Assembly: GCF_000688455.1 (NCBI RefSeq)
Contig: NZ_JIAL01000001.1
Coordinates: 434,001-498,000, forward strand
Origin: Pseudacidobacterium ailaaui
Lineage (GTDB): Bacteria > Acidobacteriota > Terriglobia > Terriglobales > Acidobacteriaceae
Direction of reading: 5' to 3'
Length of the DNA: 64,000 bases
A program made the translations under genes and the position numbers. A model generated the notes under the pieces. That model was given only the letters and a program-made list of their open reading frames with translations, searched no databases and was not told the origin of the DNA. Position 1 is the first letter of the stretch; each line of letters opens with the position of its first letter. This document shows, in pieces, positions 1 through 8,622 of this stretch.

Positions 1-1351
1 CCTCATAGGAAGGCTGCGGGCTTTCCGCGTTGAAAATTGGATTGAGGAAGCTCGTGGCCGTGGGCTGTACACCCTTATCGACCTTGAAGTGAACAAACAG
101 ATGATCATCATCGGAGAGATTGAAGTCCGTTCTACCGGTGATTAACCACTCACGGCCAAAGTTTGTCGTCTGTCCATTAAAGATCCAGGAGTCGGGATCA
201 TTTGGGTCCTGGTAACCCGATTTCCAGTTCGGCGCGTTGTTGTAGTAATTAAAAATTGTCTGATAAAGGGGTGCCTCACTGGAATTTCCGTTGTCCGCAA
301 GATTTCCATACGGAGTGAGAGGGCTGTTCTGCCCGGCGGGACCAAGAACAGCGGCCTGGTAAGCCGGGCTCGGGCCATAGGCCGTTCCGCGCACAGGAAT
401 AATGACGCGGATGCCTTCATAGTCCACGAACCAGAATGCCTTGTCCTTTTTAATTGGCCCCCCGACGGCAGCTGCCCACTGGTTCGCATTGTCAAAATTT
501 CGCGGCGATCCAGCCTGCTTGTTGAAGTAGCTGTTGGCGTTCATAATGCGGCCATTCCACCAGTAGGTCGCATTTCCATGGAAGGCATTGCCACCCGAGC
601 GGCTGATCTCGTTCACCTGCGCGCCACCCAAGCCACCAAAAGCTGCATCATAGGCATTCGTGATGACCGTAACGGTATCGACGTCATTATTTCCGAGCAG
701 AAGGTTCGTTGCTCCCGAATTATTCAGGTTCAGGTAGGGGTCTCCTTCGTAACCACCATTCACGGTAAACGTGTTGGCCGTAGCAGGAAGACCGTTCGTC
801 GCAAAATTTCCATACCCACCCTGCGTGTTCATTACGGCCCCAGGGGTGGTCTGGGCCACAAAGGTCAGGTCATTTCCCGGATTCGGAAGGGTCTGGATTT
901 GCTGCAGGCTAAAACTGGTCGAGACCTGAGCATCATCCGTATGCAGAACGGGAATTTCCGTCCCCGTCACTTGGACCGTCGTAACGCCCTGTCCCACGCT
1001 GAGCATGACATTCACCGGCGTGATAGTCCCTGCCGATACAGTCGCATTTAAGGTAGCGGCTTGGAACCCTGTCGCAGTCACAGAAATCTTGTAGGCTCCG
1101 GGAGAGAGCAGCGGAACACGGAAATCGCCTGTTCCATTGGTTACTGTCGTTTTTATCTGACCATTGCTTTCACTGGTAACTGTAATTTGTGCATTCGATA
1201 CAGCGGCACCGGACGGATCTGTAACTGTTCCGGTAATGTCGCCTGAAATATTCGATTGGGCTTTGGAGATACCCAGCGAGAACCACTGAACCAGGAAAAC
1301 AAGGCTGACTGCTGCAAACAGCTTCAGACCTTTAAACCAAGTATGTTTCAT
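1..1351 (-). CDS. TonB-dependent receptor, Oar-like, N-terminal part (3' end outside window)
   Basis: The minus-strand frame stays open from an ATG at 1351 to the window edge (450 codons). It begins with a signal peptide (MKHTWFKGLK, hydrophobic stretch, cleavage near SKAQS). A carboxypeptidase-regulatory-like beta-sandwich follows (SGDITGTVTDPSGAAVS), and further on there is plug/barrel-like sequence such as AFWFVDYEGIR and GREWLITGRTDFNLSDDDHL. This order is known from the large Oar/TonB-dependent receptors of Acidobacteria, which sit in the outer membrane and probably take up complex organic ligands; the ligand here is unknown. The family is usually 1000-1300 residues, so more than half lies outside. 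It resembles the complete receptor at 31822-35583. The start is supported by the signal peptide and by a promoter 50-70 bp upstream. Confidence 0.85.
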   Translation of the reverse strand, partial: MKHTWFKGLKLFAAVSLVFLVQWFSLGISKAQSNISGDITGTVTDPSGAAVSNAQITVTSESNGQIKTTVTNGTGDFRVPLLSPGAYKISVTATGFQAATLNATVSAGTITPVNVMLSVGQGVTTVQVTGTEIPVLHTDDAQVSTSFSLQQIQTLPNPGNDLTFVAQTTPGAVMNTQGGYGNFATNGLPATANTFTVNGGYEGDPYLNLNNSGATNLLLGNNDVDTVTVITNAYDAAFGGLGGAQVNEISRSGGNAFHGNATYWWNGRIMNANSYFNKQAGSPRNFDNANQWAAAVGGPIKKDKAFWFVDYEGIRVIIPVRGTAYGPSPAYQAAVLGPAGQNSPLTPYGNLADNGNSSEAPLYQTIFNYYNNAPNWKSGYQDPNDPDSWIFNGQTTNFGREWLITGRTDFNLSDDDHLFVHFKVDKGVQPTATSFLNPIFNAESPQPSYE

Positions 1352-1397
1352 TCACATCTCTCATAAATTTTGAAGTTTGGGGGTGCAGTACGCCGGC

Positions 1398-1425
1398 ATG
1401 ATAAGGCAATTCAAAGACCAATCAA
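1398..1425 (-). promoter_or_regulatory. Sigma70-like promoter for the TonB receptor
   Basis: On the minus strand TTGATT (1420-1425) is followed after 16 bp by TATCAT (1398-1403). A start of transcription near 1391 would give a leader of about 40 nt before the ATG at 1351. The region 1352-1634 between the divergent receptor and htpX is AT-rich and holds no convincing gene. Confidence 0.4.
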
Positions 1426-1634
1426 AATTGAATCCAAACTTCATCGCTTATTTGCATAAAAAATAAAGGCTTATTCAATGTCTAAATATTTACTTAGCCG
1501 TAATATCTATTAACTTCTTAATAAAACATTTATTCCATTTTTCATATCTAATTTCCATACGTCATAGGGTCATACCCATTGGCTCCGTGAAACAATATCC
1601 TTAGCGGTTCATCAAATTGAAGGAGGGCCGCGTC

Positions 1635-2507
1635 ATGAATACCTTCAAAACTGCTCTCTTAATGACTGCGCTTACGCTGTTTCTCCTCTTTCTTGGGGAC
1701 CATTTTGGCGGGCGCAATGGACTGGTCCTGGCCTTTGTCTTTGCTGCCGGAATGAACTTTTTCAGCTACTTTTACTCAGACAAGCTGGCGCTGGCCATGT
1801 ACCGGGCGCAGCCAGTCACACGCGAGGAACTTCCCCGTGTCTACCAGGTAGTCGAGCGGCTCACCCAGCGCGCTGGACTTCCGATGCCGAAGATCTATGT
1901 CATTCCCACGGATTCACCCAATGCCTTTGCTACAGGACGCAATCCTAAGCACGCATCTGTGGCCGTAACACAGGGCATACTGAATCTTTTAAACGACGAC
2001 GAACTCGAAGGCGTTCTCGCCCACGAGCTCGGACATGTGCGAAATCGTGACATTCTCACCAGCTCGATCGCTGCCACTCTGGCCGGCGCCATCACCATGC
2101 TGGCGCGCATGGGCTATTGGGCCTCGCTTTTTGGCGGCTATGGCGACAACCGTGATCGGGAGCGCGGCGGAGGCGGTCTTGGCGCTCTCTTCATGCTGAT
2201 TCTGGCCCCAATTGCCGCCACACTCATCCAGCTTGCGATTTCACGCTCGCGCGAATATGAGGCTGATGCCACAGGTGCGCATCTCACTGGAAACCCTTAT
2301 GCCCTGGCCAGCGCGCTGGAAAAGCTCGATGCCTACTCCAAGCGCCTGCCCATGCAGGCTTCCCCCTCCAACGCGCATCTGTTCATTGTGCAACCCTTGG
2401 TAAGCGCCCGCGACTTTGCCAACCTTTTCTCCACCCACCCGCCCATCCCCAAACGGATTGAGCGACTCATTGGCCGTCCCGGTCTTTACGGCACATCTGA
2501 CCGCTAA
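1635..2507 (+). CDS. htpX: Membrane zinc metalloprotease HtpX
   Basis: M48-family integral membrane protease of 290 residues, the usual length, which degrades misfolded membrane proteins in parallel with FtsH. Two hydrophobic segments lie at the N-terminus (about 8-25 and 30-46). The zinc motif HELGH is at 130-134, and the third ligand is the Glu in [10 protein letters not shown] at about 205-214, after a membrane segment [13 protein letters not shown]. The start at 1635 is preferred because GAAGGAGGG lies just upstream; an in-frame codon at 1617 would place that ribosome site inside the gene. It is divergent from the TonB receptor and probably monocistronic. No envelope-stress operator was recognised. 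Confidence 0.95.
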   Translation: MNTFKTALLMTALTLFLLFLGDHFGGRNGLVLAFVFAAGMNFFSYFYSDKLALAMYRAQPVTREELPRVYQVVERLTQRAGLPMPKIYVIPTDSPNAFATGRNPKHASVAVTQGILNLLNDDELEGVLAHELGHVRNRDILTSSIAATLAGAITMLARMGYWASLFGGYGDNRDRERGGGGLGALFMLILAPIAATLIQLAISRSREYEADATGAHLTGNPYALASALEKLDAYSKRLPMQASPSNAHLFIVQPLVSARDFANLFSTHPPIPKRIERLIGRPGLYGTSDR

Positions 2508-2593
2508 GCAAAGAACAAACGTTTGGCGAACGGCCCCATCGATTACCGTCCGGCAAGATGGGGCACTCCCTCCCTGGCCTTATACTGGCTGCG

Positions 2594-3082
2594 ATGAAGA
2601 CCACTCTTCGCGCTCTCATTCTGCTCCTGATTGTTCTCTGGATCGGTGGAATCATGTTCTTTCCCATCGTCGCGGCCACGGCCTTTTCTTCCCTGCCCGA
2701 TACTCACGCCGCCGGCACCATCGTGGGGAAATGCCTCCGCATCCTCCACGAGGAAGGACTTTTTTCAGGAATGCTGCTTGTCGTGCTTCTCGTGATTGCA
2801 TCTCGCGTGGATGCATCGGGTCGCCACGCGGCCCTGCCGGTTCTGGTAACGTCCATCATGCTGGTACTCACTGCCTTCTCCCAGTTCTGGATCATTCCCA
2901 GGATGGAAAGTTACCGTCTCGCTGCTGGAGGTGCCATTGATGCCGTGGCTGCAAATGATCCCAATCGCGTGGCGTTTAACAGGTTCCATGTCATCTCCGA
3001 ACGCGTAGAGGAAGGTGTGCTTGTAGCAGGGCTTGTCCTCGTCTTTCTAATAGCAGCAGACCGGGAAGCGAAACGGGACTGA
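2594..3082 (+). CDS. DUF4149-type integral membrane protein
   Basis: Small protein of 162 residues with four predicted membrane helices: LILLLIVLWIGGIMFFPIV, FSGMLLVVLLVIA, ALPVLVTSIMLVLTAF and GVLVAGLVLVFLIA. Length and helix pattern fit the DUF4149/TMEM205-like family, whose function is not known. The start at 2594 (MKTTLRAL) is chosen over an in-frame ATG at 2558 because the hydrophobic N-terminus begins there and TATACT at 2581-2586 lies 7 nt before the ATG, as expected for a leaderless transcript. No Shine-Dalgarno is seen. Family assignment is by pattern only. Confidence 0.75.
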   Translation: MKTTLRALILLLIVLWIGGIMFFPIVAATAFSSLPDTHAAGTIVGKCLRILHEEGLFSGMLLVVLLVIASRVDASGRHAALPVLVTSIMLVLTAFSQFWIIPRMESYRLAAGGAIDAVAANDPNRVAFNRFHVISERVEEGVLVAGLVLVFLIAADREAKRD

Positions 3083-3149
3083 GAATTCAAATTTTCTCTG
3101 AGAAACTCTCTGGAAAGGCCCTCGGCCCTCCGGATTACGCTGGATGTGA

Positions 3150-4232
3150 ATGAGCGCTCCCTTACAACCACAAGGTTATCTGCAGGAAGTAGCGTGGTTT
3201 GAGTGGCAGAAGTTTTGCTGGACGACGGCCACCCGTTCCTCAATTGCCATTGCAGTCTGCCTCGCAGCCGGACTCCTCAGCGGGCATCCGGGCGGTGGAA
3301 TGGTTGCGGCCGCCGGGGCCTTTACCGCGGGCATGGGCTCTTTCCAGCGCATCGGACGTTCCTGCATTCTGCCCATGTTTCTGGCCAGCATCGCCACCCC
3401 CATTTCCACCGGCATTGGCATGGTGCTGGGGCATGAAAGTATCTGGTTTGTCTTCATTGCCGGACTCTGGGCTTTGGGCTATGGTCTGCTCGCAGAATCT
3501 GCTGGCGGAACAAGCTGGGTCGGACAGCAATGCGTGATCGTACTTCTGGTGGGCAGCGCATTTCATGTCAACGCCGCCGCTGTTCTTCCCCGCAGCCTGC
3601 TCATGCTCGCAGGCGGACTGCTCCAGACAGGCATCACCACAGCCGTCATTTATTTCACTCCGGACAGGCCCGGCTCATTCCGACCCAAAACCGCGCCTTT
3701 TCTTGACCCCATGCTTCGTCAGCAGATTGGCAGCTGGCACCAATGCTTTTCACTACGCTCTTCCGGGTGTATCTTCGCCTTCCGACAGGCCCTCACCATC
3801 GGAGTTGCCGCCGAGATCTATCGCCGCCTGAACATCCCCAGCGGGTACTGGGTCGCCATGACTGCTCTTTTAGTACTGAAGCGTGACTTTCGGACTACGC
3901 TGGTGCGTGGCTTCGCGCGTCTTGCCGGAACTCTGCTGGGAGCTGGTATCTCCGGCGTTCTGGCCCGGTTTCTGCATCTTTCCCCGCTCACGTTGTCCAT
4001 TCTTGTGGTGATATTCGCCTGGACGGCCATCTCTGTTACCAACGTGAACTATGCCCTGTATGTCCTCAACCTGACCGCATACATTGCTTTTCTGCTGGCC
4101 CTGAACGGACTGCCTCCAGTCCAGGTCATCCACCGGCGTGCCCTGTGCACCGCGCTCGGAGGAGTACTCGCCATCTTTGCGCATCTTGATGTTTTACGGA
4201 GAACCGGACACCCACCCGGGCGCCCGGAATAA
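3150..4232 (+). CDS. FUSC-family (aromatic acid exporter-like) inner-membrane protein
   Basis: A 360-residue polytopic protein with two blocks of membrane helices (about 25-150 and 210-340) separated by a short soluble stretch around DRPGSFRPKTAPFLDP. The second block contains PSGYWVAMTALLVLKRDFRTT followed by ARLAGTLLGAGISGVLARF. This YW.-T-L-L.--D motif and the glycine-rich helix after it are typical of the fusaric acid resistance/YccS-like superfamily, often involved in export of aromatic acids. It is shorter than classic FUSC exporters (600-700 residues), resembling the compact form. No membrane-fusion partner is adjacent. DAHP synthase, the entry enzyme to aromatic synthesis, lies downstream, but a functional link is only a suggestion. 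Confidence 0.75.
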   Translation: MSAPLQPQGYLQEVAWFEWQKFCWTTATRSSIAIAVCLAAGLLSGHPGGGMVAAAGAFTAGMGSFQRIGRSCILPMFLASIATPISTGIGMVLGHESIWFVFIAGLWALGYGLLAESAGGTSWVGQQCVIVLLVGSAFHVNAAAVLPRSLLMLAGGLLQTGITTAVIYFTPDRPGSFRPKTAPFLDPMLRQQIGSWHQCFSLRSSGCIFAFRQALTIGVAAEIYRRLNIPSGYWVAMTALLVLKRDFRTTLVRGFARLAGTLLGAGISGVLARFLHLSPLTLSILVVIFAWTAISVTNVNYALYVLNLTAYIAFLLALNGLPPVQVIHRRALCTALGGVLAIFAHLDVLRRTGHPPGRPE

Positions 4233-4238
4233 AAAAAA

Positions 4239-4270
4239 ACAACGAGGCCACTTTGCAGCAGCCTCGTTGT
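4239..4270 (-). terminator. Intrinsic terminator-like hairpin facing left
   Basis: A perfect 10-bp stem (4239-4248 with 4261-4270, ACAACGAGGC and its complement) has nine consecutive A on the plus strand at its left. On minus-strand RNA this is a hairpin followed by a U tract. No minus-strand gene lies to its right before 6918, so it would stop antisense transcription; for the plus-strand gene ending at 4232 the A tract is on the wrong side. Confidence 0.6.
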
Positions 4271-4294
4271 CCGAGGAGGGTTTGCTGCTATGGA

Positions 4295-4320
4295 AAACGG
4301 GTTGCTCTGCGCAACCGTTT
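4295..4320 (+). repeat. Bulged inverted repeat in the aroF leader
   Basis: AAACGG-G-TTGC (4295-4305) pairs with GCAACCGTTT (4311-4320) around a 5-nt loop, with a single G bulge. It lies about 105 bp before the DAHP synthase start. No U tract follows. It could be an operator or an RNA hairpin; no known riboswitch class was recognised. Confidence 0.35.
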
Positions 4321-4425
4321 CTATGAAGAGAGAACCCTGGCTTGCAGGAAAAGTTTCGCCCTTCACGCAAATTCTTTTTCCGGGGCTGTTGCATTACACT
4401 GAGGGGTACAGGAAAGGCAAAAATC

Positions 4426-5484
4426 ATGCTTGTCGTCATGAAAGCGCAGGCCACTCCGGAAGAGATCCAGGCCGTCTGCAGCCACATTCAGCAATTGGGC
4501 TTCCGGCCCCACCCACTGCCTGGAGCGCAGCGCACTGCCATTGGCATCACCGGCAACCACGGCCAAATCGATCAGGGGATCCTTGAAGAGCTTCCCGGTG
4601 TTTCTGAGGTCATTCAGGTTTCCAAGCCATACAAGCTGGTCAGCCGCGACGCCAAAGAAGAAGACACCATCATCCGTTTTCCGGGCACGGATGCTTCCAT
4701 CGGCGGGCGTGATCTGGCCATGATCGCCGGCCCCTGCTCCATTGAGTCTCGTGAACAGGCCTTTGCCATCGCAGAAAAGGTGGCAACAGCGGGTGCCCGG
4801 TTCTTTCGCGGAGGCGCCTACAAACCTCGCACATCTCCTTATTCCTTTCAGGGACTCGGCGAAGAGGCCCTTCAGATTATGGCCGAGGTCCGCGAAACCT
4901 TTGGGCTTCTGATTGTTTCTGAAGCCATTGATAACGAGGCACTTGAACTGGTAGACCAGTATGCCGATGTCATCCAGATCGGTGCCCGGAATATGCAGAA
5001 TTTCTCCTTACTGAAGGCCGCAGGACGCAAACGCAAACCTGTTCTGCTCAAGCGCGGCATTGCAGCCACGCTCGAAGAATTTCTTATGGCCGCCGAATAC
5101 ATTATGAGCGAGGGCAATTATCAGGTCATTCTTTGCGAGCGCGGTGTGCGCACCTTCGCTGACCACACGCGCAACACCCTCGACCTCAGCATTGTGCCTG
5201 CGGTCAAGCGTCTCAGTCACCTGCCTATCCTCGTGGACCCGAGCCATGGCACAGGCAAGCGCAACAAAGTCATTCCCCTCGGGCGGGCCGCTGTCGCCGT
5301 CGGCTGCGATGGCCTCATTGTAGAAGTCCATCACCAGCCAGATAAGGCCCTTTCTGATGGCGCGCAGTCCATCTTCCCGGAACAATTCGCACAGCTTATG
5401 GATGAGGCCTCGCAGATCGCCGCTGTCCTGCACCGAAATGTTCCTCACGGCCTACAGTTAACGGAAGCAGTCAGCGCAAAATAA
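4426..5484 (+). CDS. aroF: 3-deoxy-7-phosphoheptulonate (DAHP) synthase with N-terminal ACT-like domain
   Basis: Condenses phosphoenolpyruvate and erythrose 4-phosphate, the first step of the shikimate pathway. The 352-residue protein has a ferredoxin-like/ACT-like domain at 1-70 ([20 protein letters not shown]), as in the Thermotoga and Bacillus type of AroF where it mediates allosteric control. The (beta/alpha)8 barrel follows, with [53 protein letters not shown] and DPSHGTGKR (phosphate and metal binding). The ATG at 4426 follows AGGAAAGGC and fits the family length; an in-frame upstream codon at 4342 would add an unsupported extension. It is likely transcribed alone or with the next gene. 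Confidence 0.95.
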   Translation: MLVVMKAQATPEEIQAVCSHIQQLGFRPHPLPGAQRTAIGITGNHGQIDQGILEELPGVSEVIQVSKPYKLVSRDAKEEDTIIRFPGTDASIGGRDLAMIAGPCSIESREQAFAIAEKVATAGARFFRGGAYKPRTSPYSFQGLGEEALQIMAEVRETFGLLIVSEAIDNEALELVDQYADVIQIGARNMQNFSLLKAAGRKRKPVLLKRGIAATLEEFLMAAEYIMSEGNYQVILCERGVRTFADHTRNTLDLSIVPAVKRLSHLPILVDPSHGTGKRNKVIPLGRAAVAVGCDGLIVEVHHQPDKALSDGAQSIFPEQFAQLMDEASQIAAVLHRNVPHGLQLTEAVSAK

Positions 5485-5593
5485 CGTGTCGCTGCAAAAG
5501 ATATTCACCGGGAAGTGGACCTTCAGCTTCCCTCTTTCTCTTGCTGAACTCAGCAGCCCCGGGAAGCGAAGCCGTAGAATCTGCTTTTTTGCG

Positions 5594-6838
5594 ATGCTCA
5601 AACCAGCAAAAAACCTGCTCGCCCTCAAGCTCGGCGAAAAACCATCGGATGCCCCGTCCCCTCAAAGAGTCCAAAGAGCATTGCTCTTTGCCTCTCTGTT
5701 CCTTTGCGGCATTCTTACCGCCTGCCGGCCCCATGATTTTCCGCAGTTTCCCGCCAACTACCGTGAGTATGCTTACGTCACCAACGGGGGTAGCAATACG
5801 GTCACCGTCCTCGACCTGGTGAACCTCCGCCTGGACCGCGTCCTTTCCGTCGGCACCAATCCCACCGGAATCGCCGCCAACCCCACCCGCAATGAAGTCT
5901 ATGTTGTCAACACCAGCAGCGGAACGGTGAGCGTCATTGACACAGAAAAAAATGCTGTCGTTGCCACCATCCCAGTCCACAGCAGACCCTATTTCATTGA
6001 TGTGGACGCCAGAGGCGAACGCGCTTATGTTGCAAACTCCGGATCCAATAATGTTTCCGTGCTCGACCTCAAAGCCAGGCGCGAAATCGCCGCCATTGGT
6101 GCCGGAGAAGCCCCGGGAATGGCCCGCATCTCTCCGGACGGCAACAGTCTTATCGTCACCAACCGGGTCAGCAACAGCGTCATCATCTTAGACCCCCACT
6201 CCTACAAACTCCGCGCCTCCTTTAATGGGTGCCCAGCGGCGACCGATGCCGTCGTCCTGCCGGATTCATCAAAGACTTTCATTGCCTGCTCCGGCGGACA
6301 TCAGGTCATGGCCATCGGACTGGCGCGCCCGACCAGCCCCCTGGCCAGCGAACAATCCGACCGCCTCCTCGCCTTCCTCGATGTCGGCCAGACCCCGGTC
6401 CACCTTGCTTTAAAACCAGACGGCGGCGAAATCTTCGTCTCCAACTTCAACAGCGACACGATCTCAGAAATCGCCACCAGTACAAATGAAGTGGGAGGGG
6501 CCTACCTGATTGGCGCACATCCGGTCCGCTCCATCGTCAGTCCGGACAACTCCACCCTTTGGGTCAGTAACTTCAATGCTGACGCAATCGGAGTCTATTC
6601 CATCGAGGACGGAAAGCGCGTCAATACCATTCCAGTTGGCAGCGGTCCTGACGCCCTTGCCTTCTCATCGGAAGGACACCTGTTGCTGGTGGCCGACACC
6701 CGATCCGGAGACATCTCTGTCGTGCGCGTCATCAGCCGTACTCCCTCGGGAACGACGCGTACCGGCGCGCTCTTCACCATGTTGCCCGCCGGTAAGCAGC
6801 CCAATGCCATCGTGGTCAAGGCCTTTCGCATCAGATAG
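5594..6838 (+). CDS. YVTN-repeat beta-propeller lipoprotein
   Basis: Exported protein whose signal ends in a lipobox (LLFASLFLCGILTAC, Cys44), so probably an envelope lipoprotein. The mature part is built of about seven blades of the YVTN/Lactonase-like type: YAYVTNGGSNTVTVLDL, VYVVNTSSGTVSVID, RAYVANSGSNNVSVLDL and LIVTNRVSNSVIILD, plus weaker copies. Such propellers are often binding or surface proteins; no enzyme residues were recognised. The start is uncertain: the frame is open back to a GTG at 5486, 1 nt after the aroF stop, but that adds 36 residues before an already long n-region, so 5594 is preferred. It may be co-transcribed with aroF. Confidence 0.7.
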   Translation: MLKPAKNLLALKLGEKPSDAPSPQRVQRALLFASLFLCGILTACRPHDFPQFPANYREYAYVTNGGSNTVTVLDLVNLRLDRVLSVGTNPTGIAANPTRNEVYVVNTSSGTVSVIDTEKNAVVATIPVHSRPYFIDVDARGERAYVANSGSNNVSVLDLKARREIAAIGAGEAPGMARISPDGNSLIVTNRVSNSVIILDPHSYKLRASFNGCPAATDAVVLPDSSKTFIACSGGHQVMAIGLARPTSPLASEQSDRLLAFLDVGQTPVHLALKPDGGEIFVSNFNSDTISEIATSTNEVGGAYLIGAHPVRSIVSPDNSTLWVSNFNADAIGVYSIEDGKRVNTIPVGSGPDALAFSSEGHLLLVADTRSGDISVVRVISRTPSGTTRTGALFTMLPAGKQPNAIVVKAFRIR

Positions 6839-6866
6839 CCCTGTCCGTCCCGGGGCGTCCGAACAG

Positions 6867-6893
6867 GTGCAGGAAAGTCATTTCCTTCTGCAC
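6867..6893. terminator. Hairpin between convergent genes
   Basis: GTGCAGGAAA (6867-6876) pairs with TTTCC..CTGCAC (6881-6893) with a 3-nt bulge and a 4-nt loop. It lies between the stop codons of the beta-propeller gene (+) and flgE (-). There is no U tract on either strand, so it is only a candidate terminator. Confidence 0.3.
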
Positions 6894-6917
6894 AGCGCCC
6901 TGCCATCTTGATGCACT

Positions 6918-8150
6918 TTAGTGGACCATGTTGATCGTGTCCTGAGTGACCGTATCAAATGTAGTCACAGACTTGGCATTCGCTTCAAATGCTCTCTGGG
7001 CCACAATCAGATCCGCAAATTGCGTCGAGATGTCCACATTCGAGCCCTCAATGGCATTGTCCTGGATCGTCCCTCGACCACCTGTACCGGCCGTGCCGAT
7101 CGTCGCCTGTCCCGAGGCCAGGGTCGTCTGATAGTTCCCGTCCCCCAGCCGGGTCAGACCCTGCTCATTGGTCACGCTGGCAACAGCCAGCTGGCCAATC
7201 ACCTGTGTTTGTGAATTACTGAAGGTGGCCGAAACGACGCCGTTCGAGTCAACAGTGAAACCGCTGTATTGGCCCGCCTCGTATCCATCCTGCGTTATCG
7301 AAGCGATTCCGGAACCGGAGGCGGAAGCCACCTGGTCAATGGTCCCCTTGCCACTGGAGTCATAAAGGTTCCAGGTAAAACTGATAGGATTGGCCCCGTC
7401 GGCCAGCCCCGTAAACTGGACCGTCGGGTTCGTGGCCGGCGAGGTCAGGTTCCCATTCGCATCAAAAGTCAGCGTGCCTGTGGTGTTCACGCTTCCAGTA
7501 GAATCGCCAGCGGGAAGGGAAATGTTATAGGTCCAGGTGCCCGGGCCGGTCTTCTGAAAATCCACCGTCGCTACATGGGAAACTCCCAGAGAGTCATACA
7601 GCGTCACCTCGCCCTGAACCGATGTCCCCGTCGCCGCCGAGGCGTCAAGATTTGCCGTCACTGAGAGGGAAGAGGTCGCCTTCGGCTGCTCCACCTGACC
7701 GACAGGAATTTGGATGGCCGTGAGAGGGGCGTTCGTGTTCACTACGCCGTTGAGTGCAGGATAACCCATCACCTGCTGTCCGCCCTGGGTCAGAAGGTGC
7801 CCGTCGGACCCCAGCGTAAAGTTCCCCGCGCGCGTGTACTCCTGCGTGCCATTGTTTTCCACCACAAAAAATCCGTCCCCATTCAGGGCCACATCTTGCG
7901 GATTTCCCGTCGAAGGCGTTGTGGTTCCAGAGGAAAAATCCGTGACAATCGCACCGACCTTGGTCCCTGCTCCAACCTGTTCTGGATCTCCCGAACCACT
8001 TTCTCCGACCTGTTGATAAAACAGATCACTGAACTGCACATTCTGGCTCTTGTAAGCCACCGTGTTCATATTGGCAAGGTTGTTGGCTATGGTATTGAGC
8101 GCCGTATTATCAGACTCAAGACCTGAGAGTGGAATAAAAAAAGATGGCAT
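6918..8150 (-). CDS. flgE: Flagellar hook protein FlgE
   Basis: Structural subunit of the flagellar hook, 410 residues. The N-terminal D0 signature is SGLESDNTALNTIANNLANM followed by NTVAYKSQ. The variable middle (about 90-330) carries the hook domains (VALNGDGFFVV, GVSHVATVDFQKTG). The C-terminal D0 helix is SNVDISTQFADLIVAQRAFEAN with KSVTTFDTVTQDTINMV at the end. It is exported by the flagellar type III system and polymerises under the FlgD cap. It is the last gene of the operon in this window, 24 bp after flgD. The flgG/flgK genes and the rest of the basal body are not in the window. Confidence 0.95.
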   Translation of the reverse strand: MPSFFIPLSGLESDNTALNTIANNLANMNTVAYKSQNVQFSDLFYQQVGESGSGDPEQVGAGTKVGAIVTDFSSGTTTPSTGNPQDVALNGDGFFVVENNGTQEYTRAGNFTLGSDGHLLTQGGQQVMGYPALNGVVNTNAPLTAIQIPVGQVEQPKATSSLSVTANLDASAATGTSVQGEVTLYDSLGVSHVATVDFQKTGPGTWTYNISLPAGDSTGSVNTTGTLTFDANGNLTSPATNPTVQFTGLADGANPISFTWNLYDSSGKGTIDQVASASGSGIASITQDGYEAGQYSGFTVDSNGVVSATFSNSQTQVIGQLAVASVTNEQGLTRLGDGNYQTTLASGQATIGTAGTGGRGTIQDNAIEGSNVDISTQFADLIVAQRAFEANAKSVTTFDTVTQDTINMVH

Positions 8151-8174
8151 CTTCTCCTCCGTTGTGTTTTGCGG

Positions 8175-8606
8175 TCAGACGTTCTGCCCGTTTTGAGTGA
8201 AGGTCGATCGGGTTTCCGAAGCGGCCTGGTTGCTGCTATGAGGAGCCAGCGCATTGGCCAGAACATGTGCCGCACTTGCCAGATGTCCGGCCAACAGCTG
8301 AGGGCTGCTGCCGGATCCGGTACTGGAAGTGCTGGACGTGCCGGTGCTCGAACCAGTGCCCAAGCTACCCACCTCCTGATTGATCTGGATCAGTTGTTCA
8401 AGGCTGTTGACCTGCACAAGCTGATCAATGTATGCGTTGGGGTCCGTCGTGGCCGTCGGGTCCTGATTTTTCATCTCCGCCACCAGCAGGGTCAGGAAAT
8501 CATTAGCTGTGATCTCTGTGCCGCTACCGGTTGAGGAGGCGGAGCTGCTTGAATTCGACGTAGCATCCAGCGCTGCCGCCGCCGGATGATTGAGTTGTGC
8601 CTGCAT
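8175..8606 (-). CDS. flgD: Flagellar hook-capping protein FlgD
   Basis: Scaffold that caps the growing hook. The 143-residue protein has the conserved N-terminal region ITANDFLTLLVAEMKNQDPT, then NAYIDQLVQVNSLEQLIQIN. A low-complexity Ser/Thr/Gly stretch follows and the end is short, so the C-terminal FlgD immunoglobulin/Tudor domains of longer homologues are missing; this compact form is known. The ATG at 8606 is preceded by AAAGGAAC; a longer in-frame reading from 8783 would run back into fliK without support. It sits between fliK and flgE as in many flagellar operons. Confidence 0.9.
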   Translation of the reverse strand: MQAQLNHPAAAALDATSNSSSSASSTGSGTEITANDFLTLLVAEMKNQDPTATTDPNAYIDQLVQVNSLEQLIQINQEVGSLGTGSSTGTSSTSSTGSGSSPQLLAGHLASAAHVLANALAPHSSNQAASETRSTFTQNGQNV

Positions 8607-8622
8607 CCGTTGTTCCTTTCTG

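Noticed and set aside
578-1246. Plus-strand frames inside the first TonB receptor
   Set aside because: Shadows of the minus-strand receptor frame, which is open to the window edge with clear TonB features.
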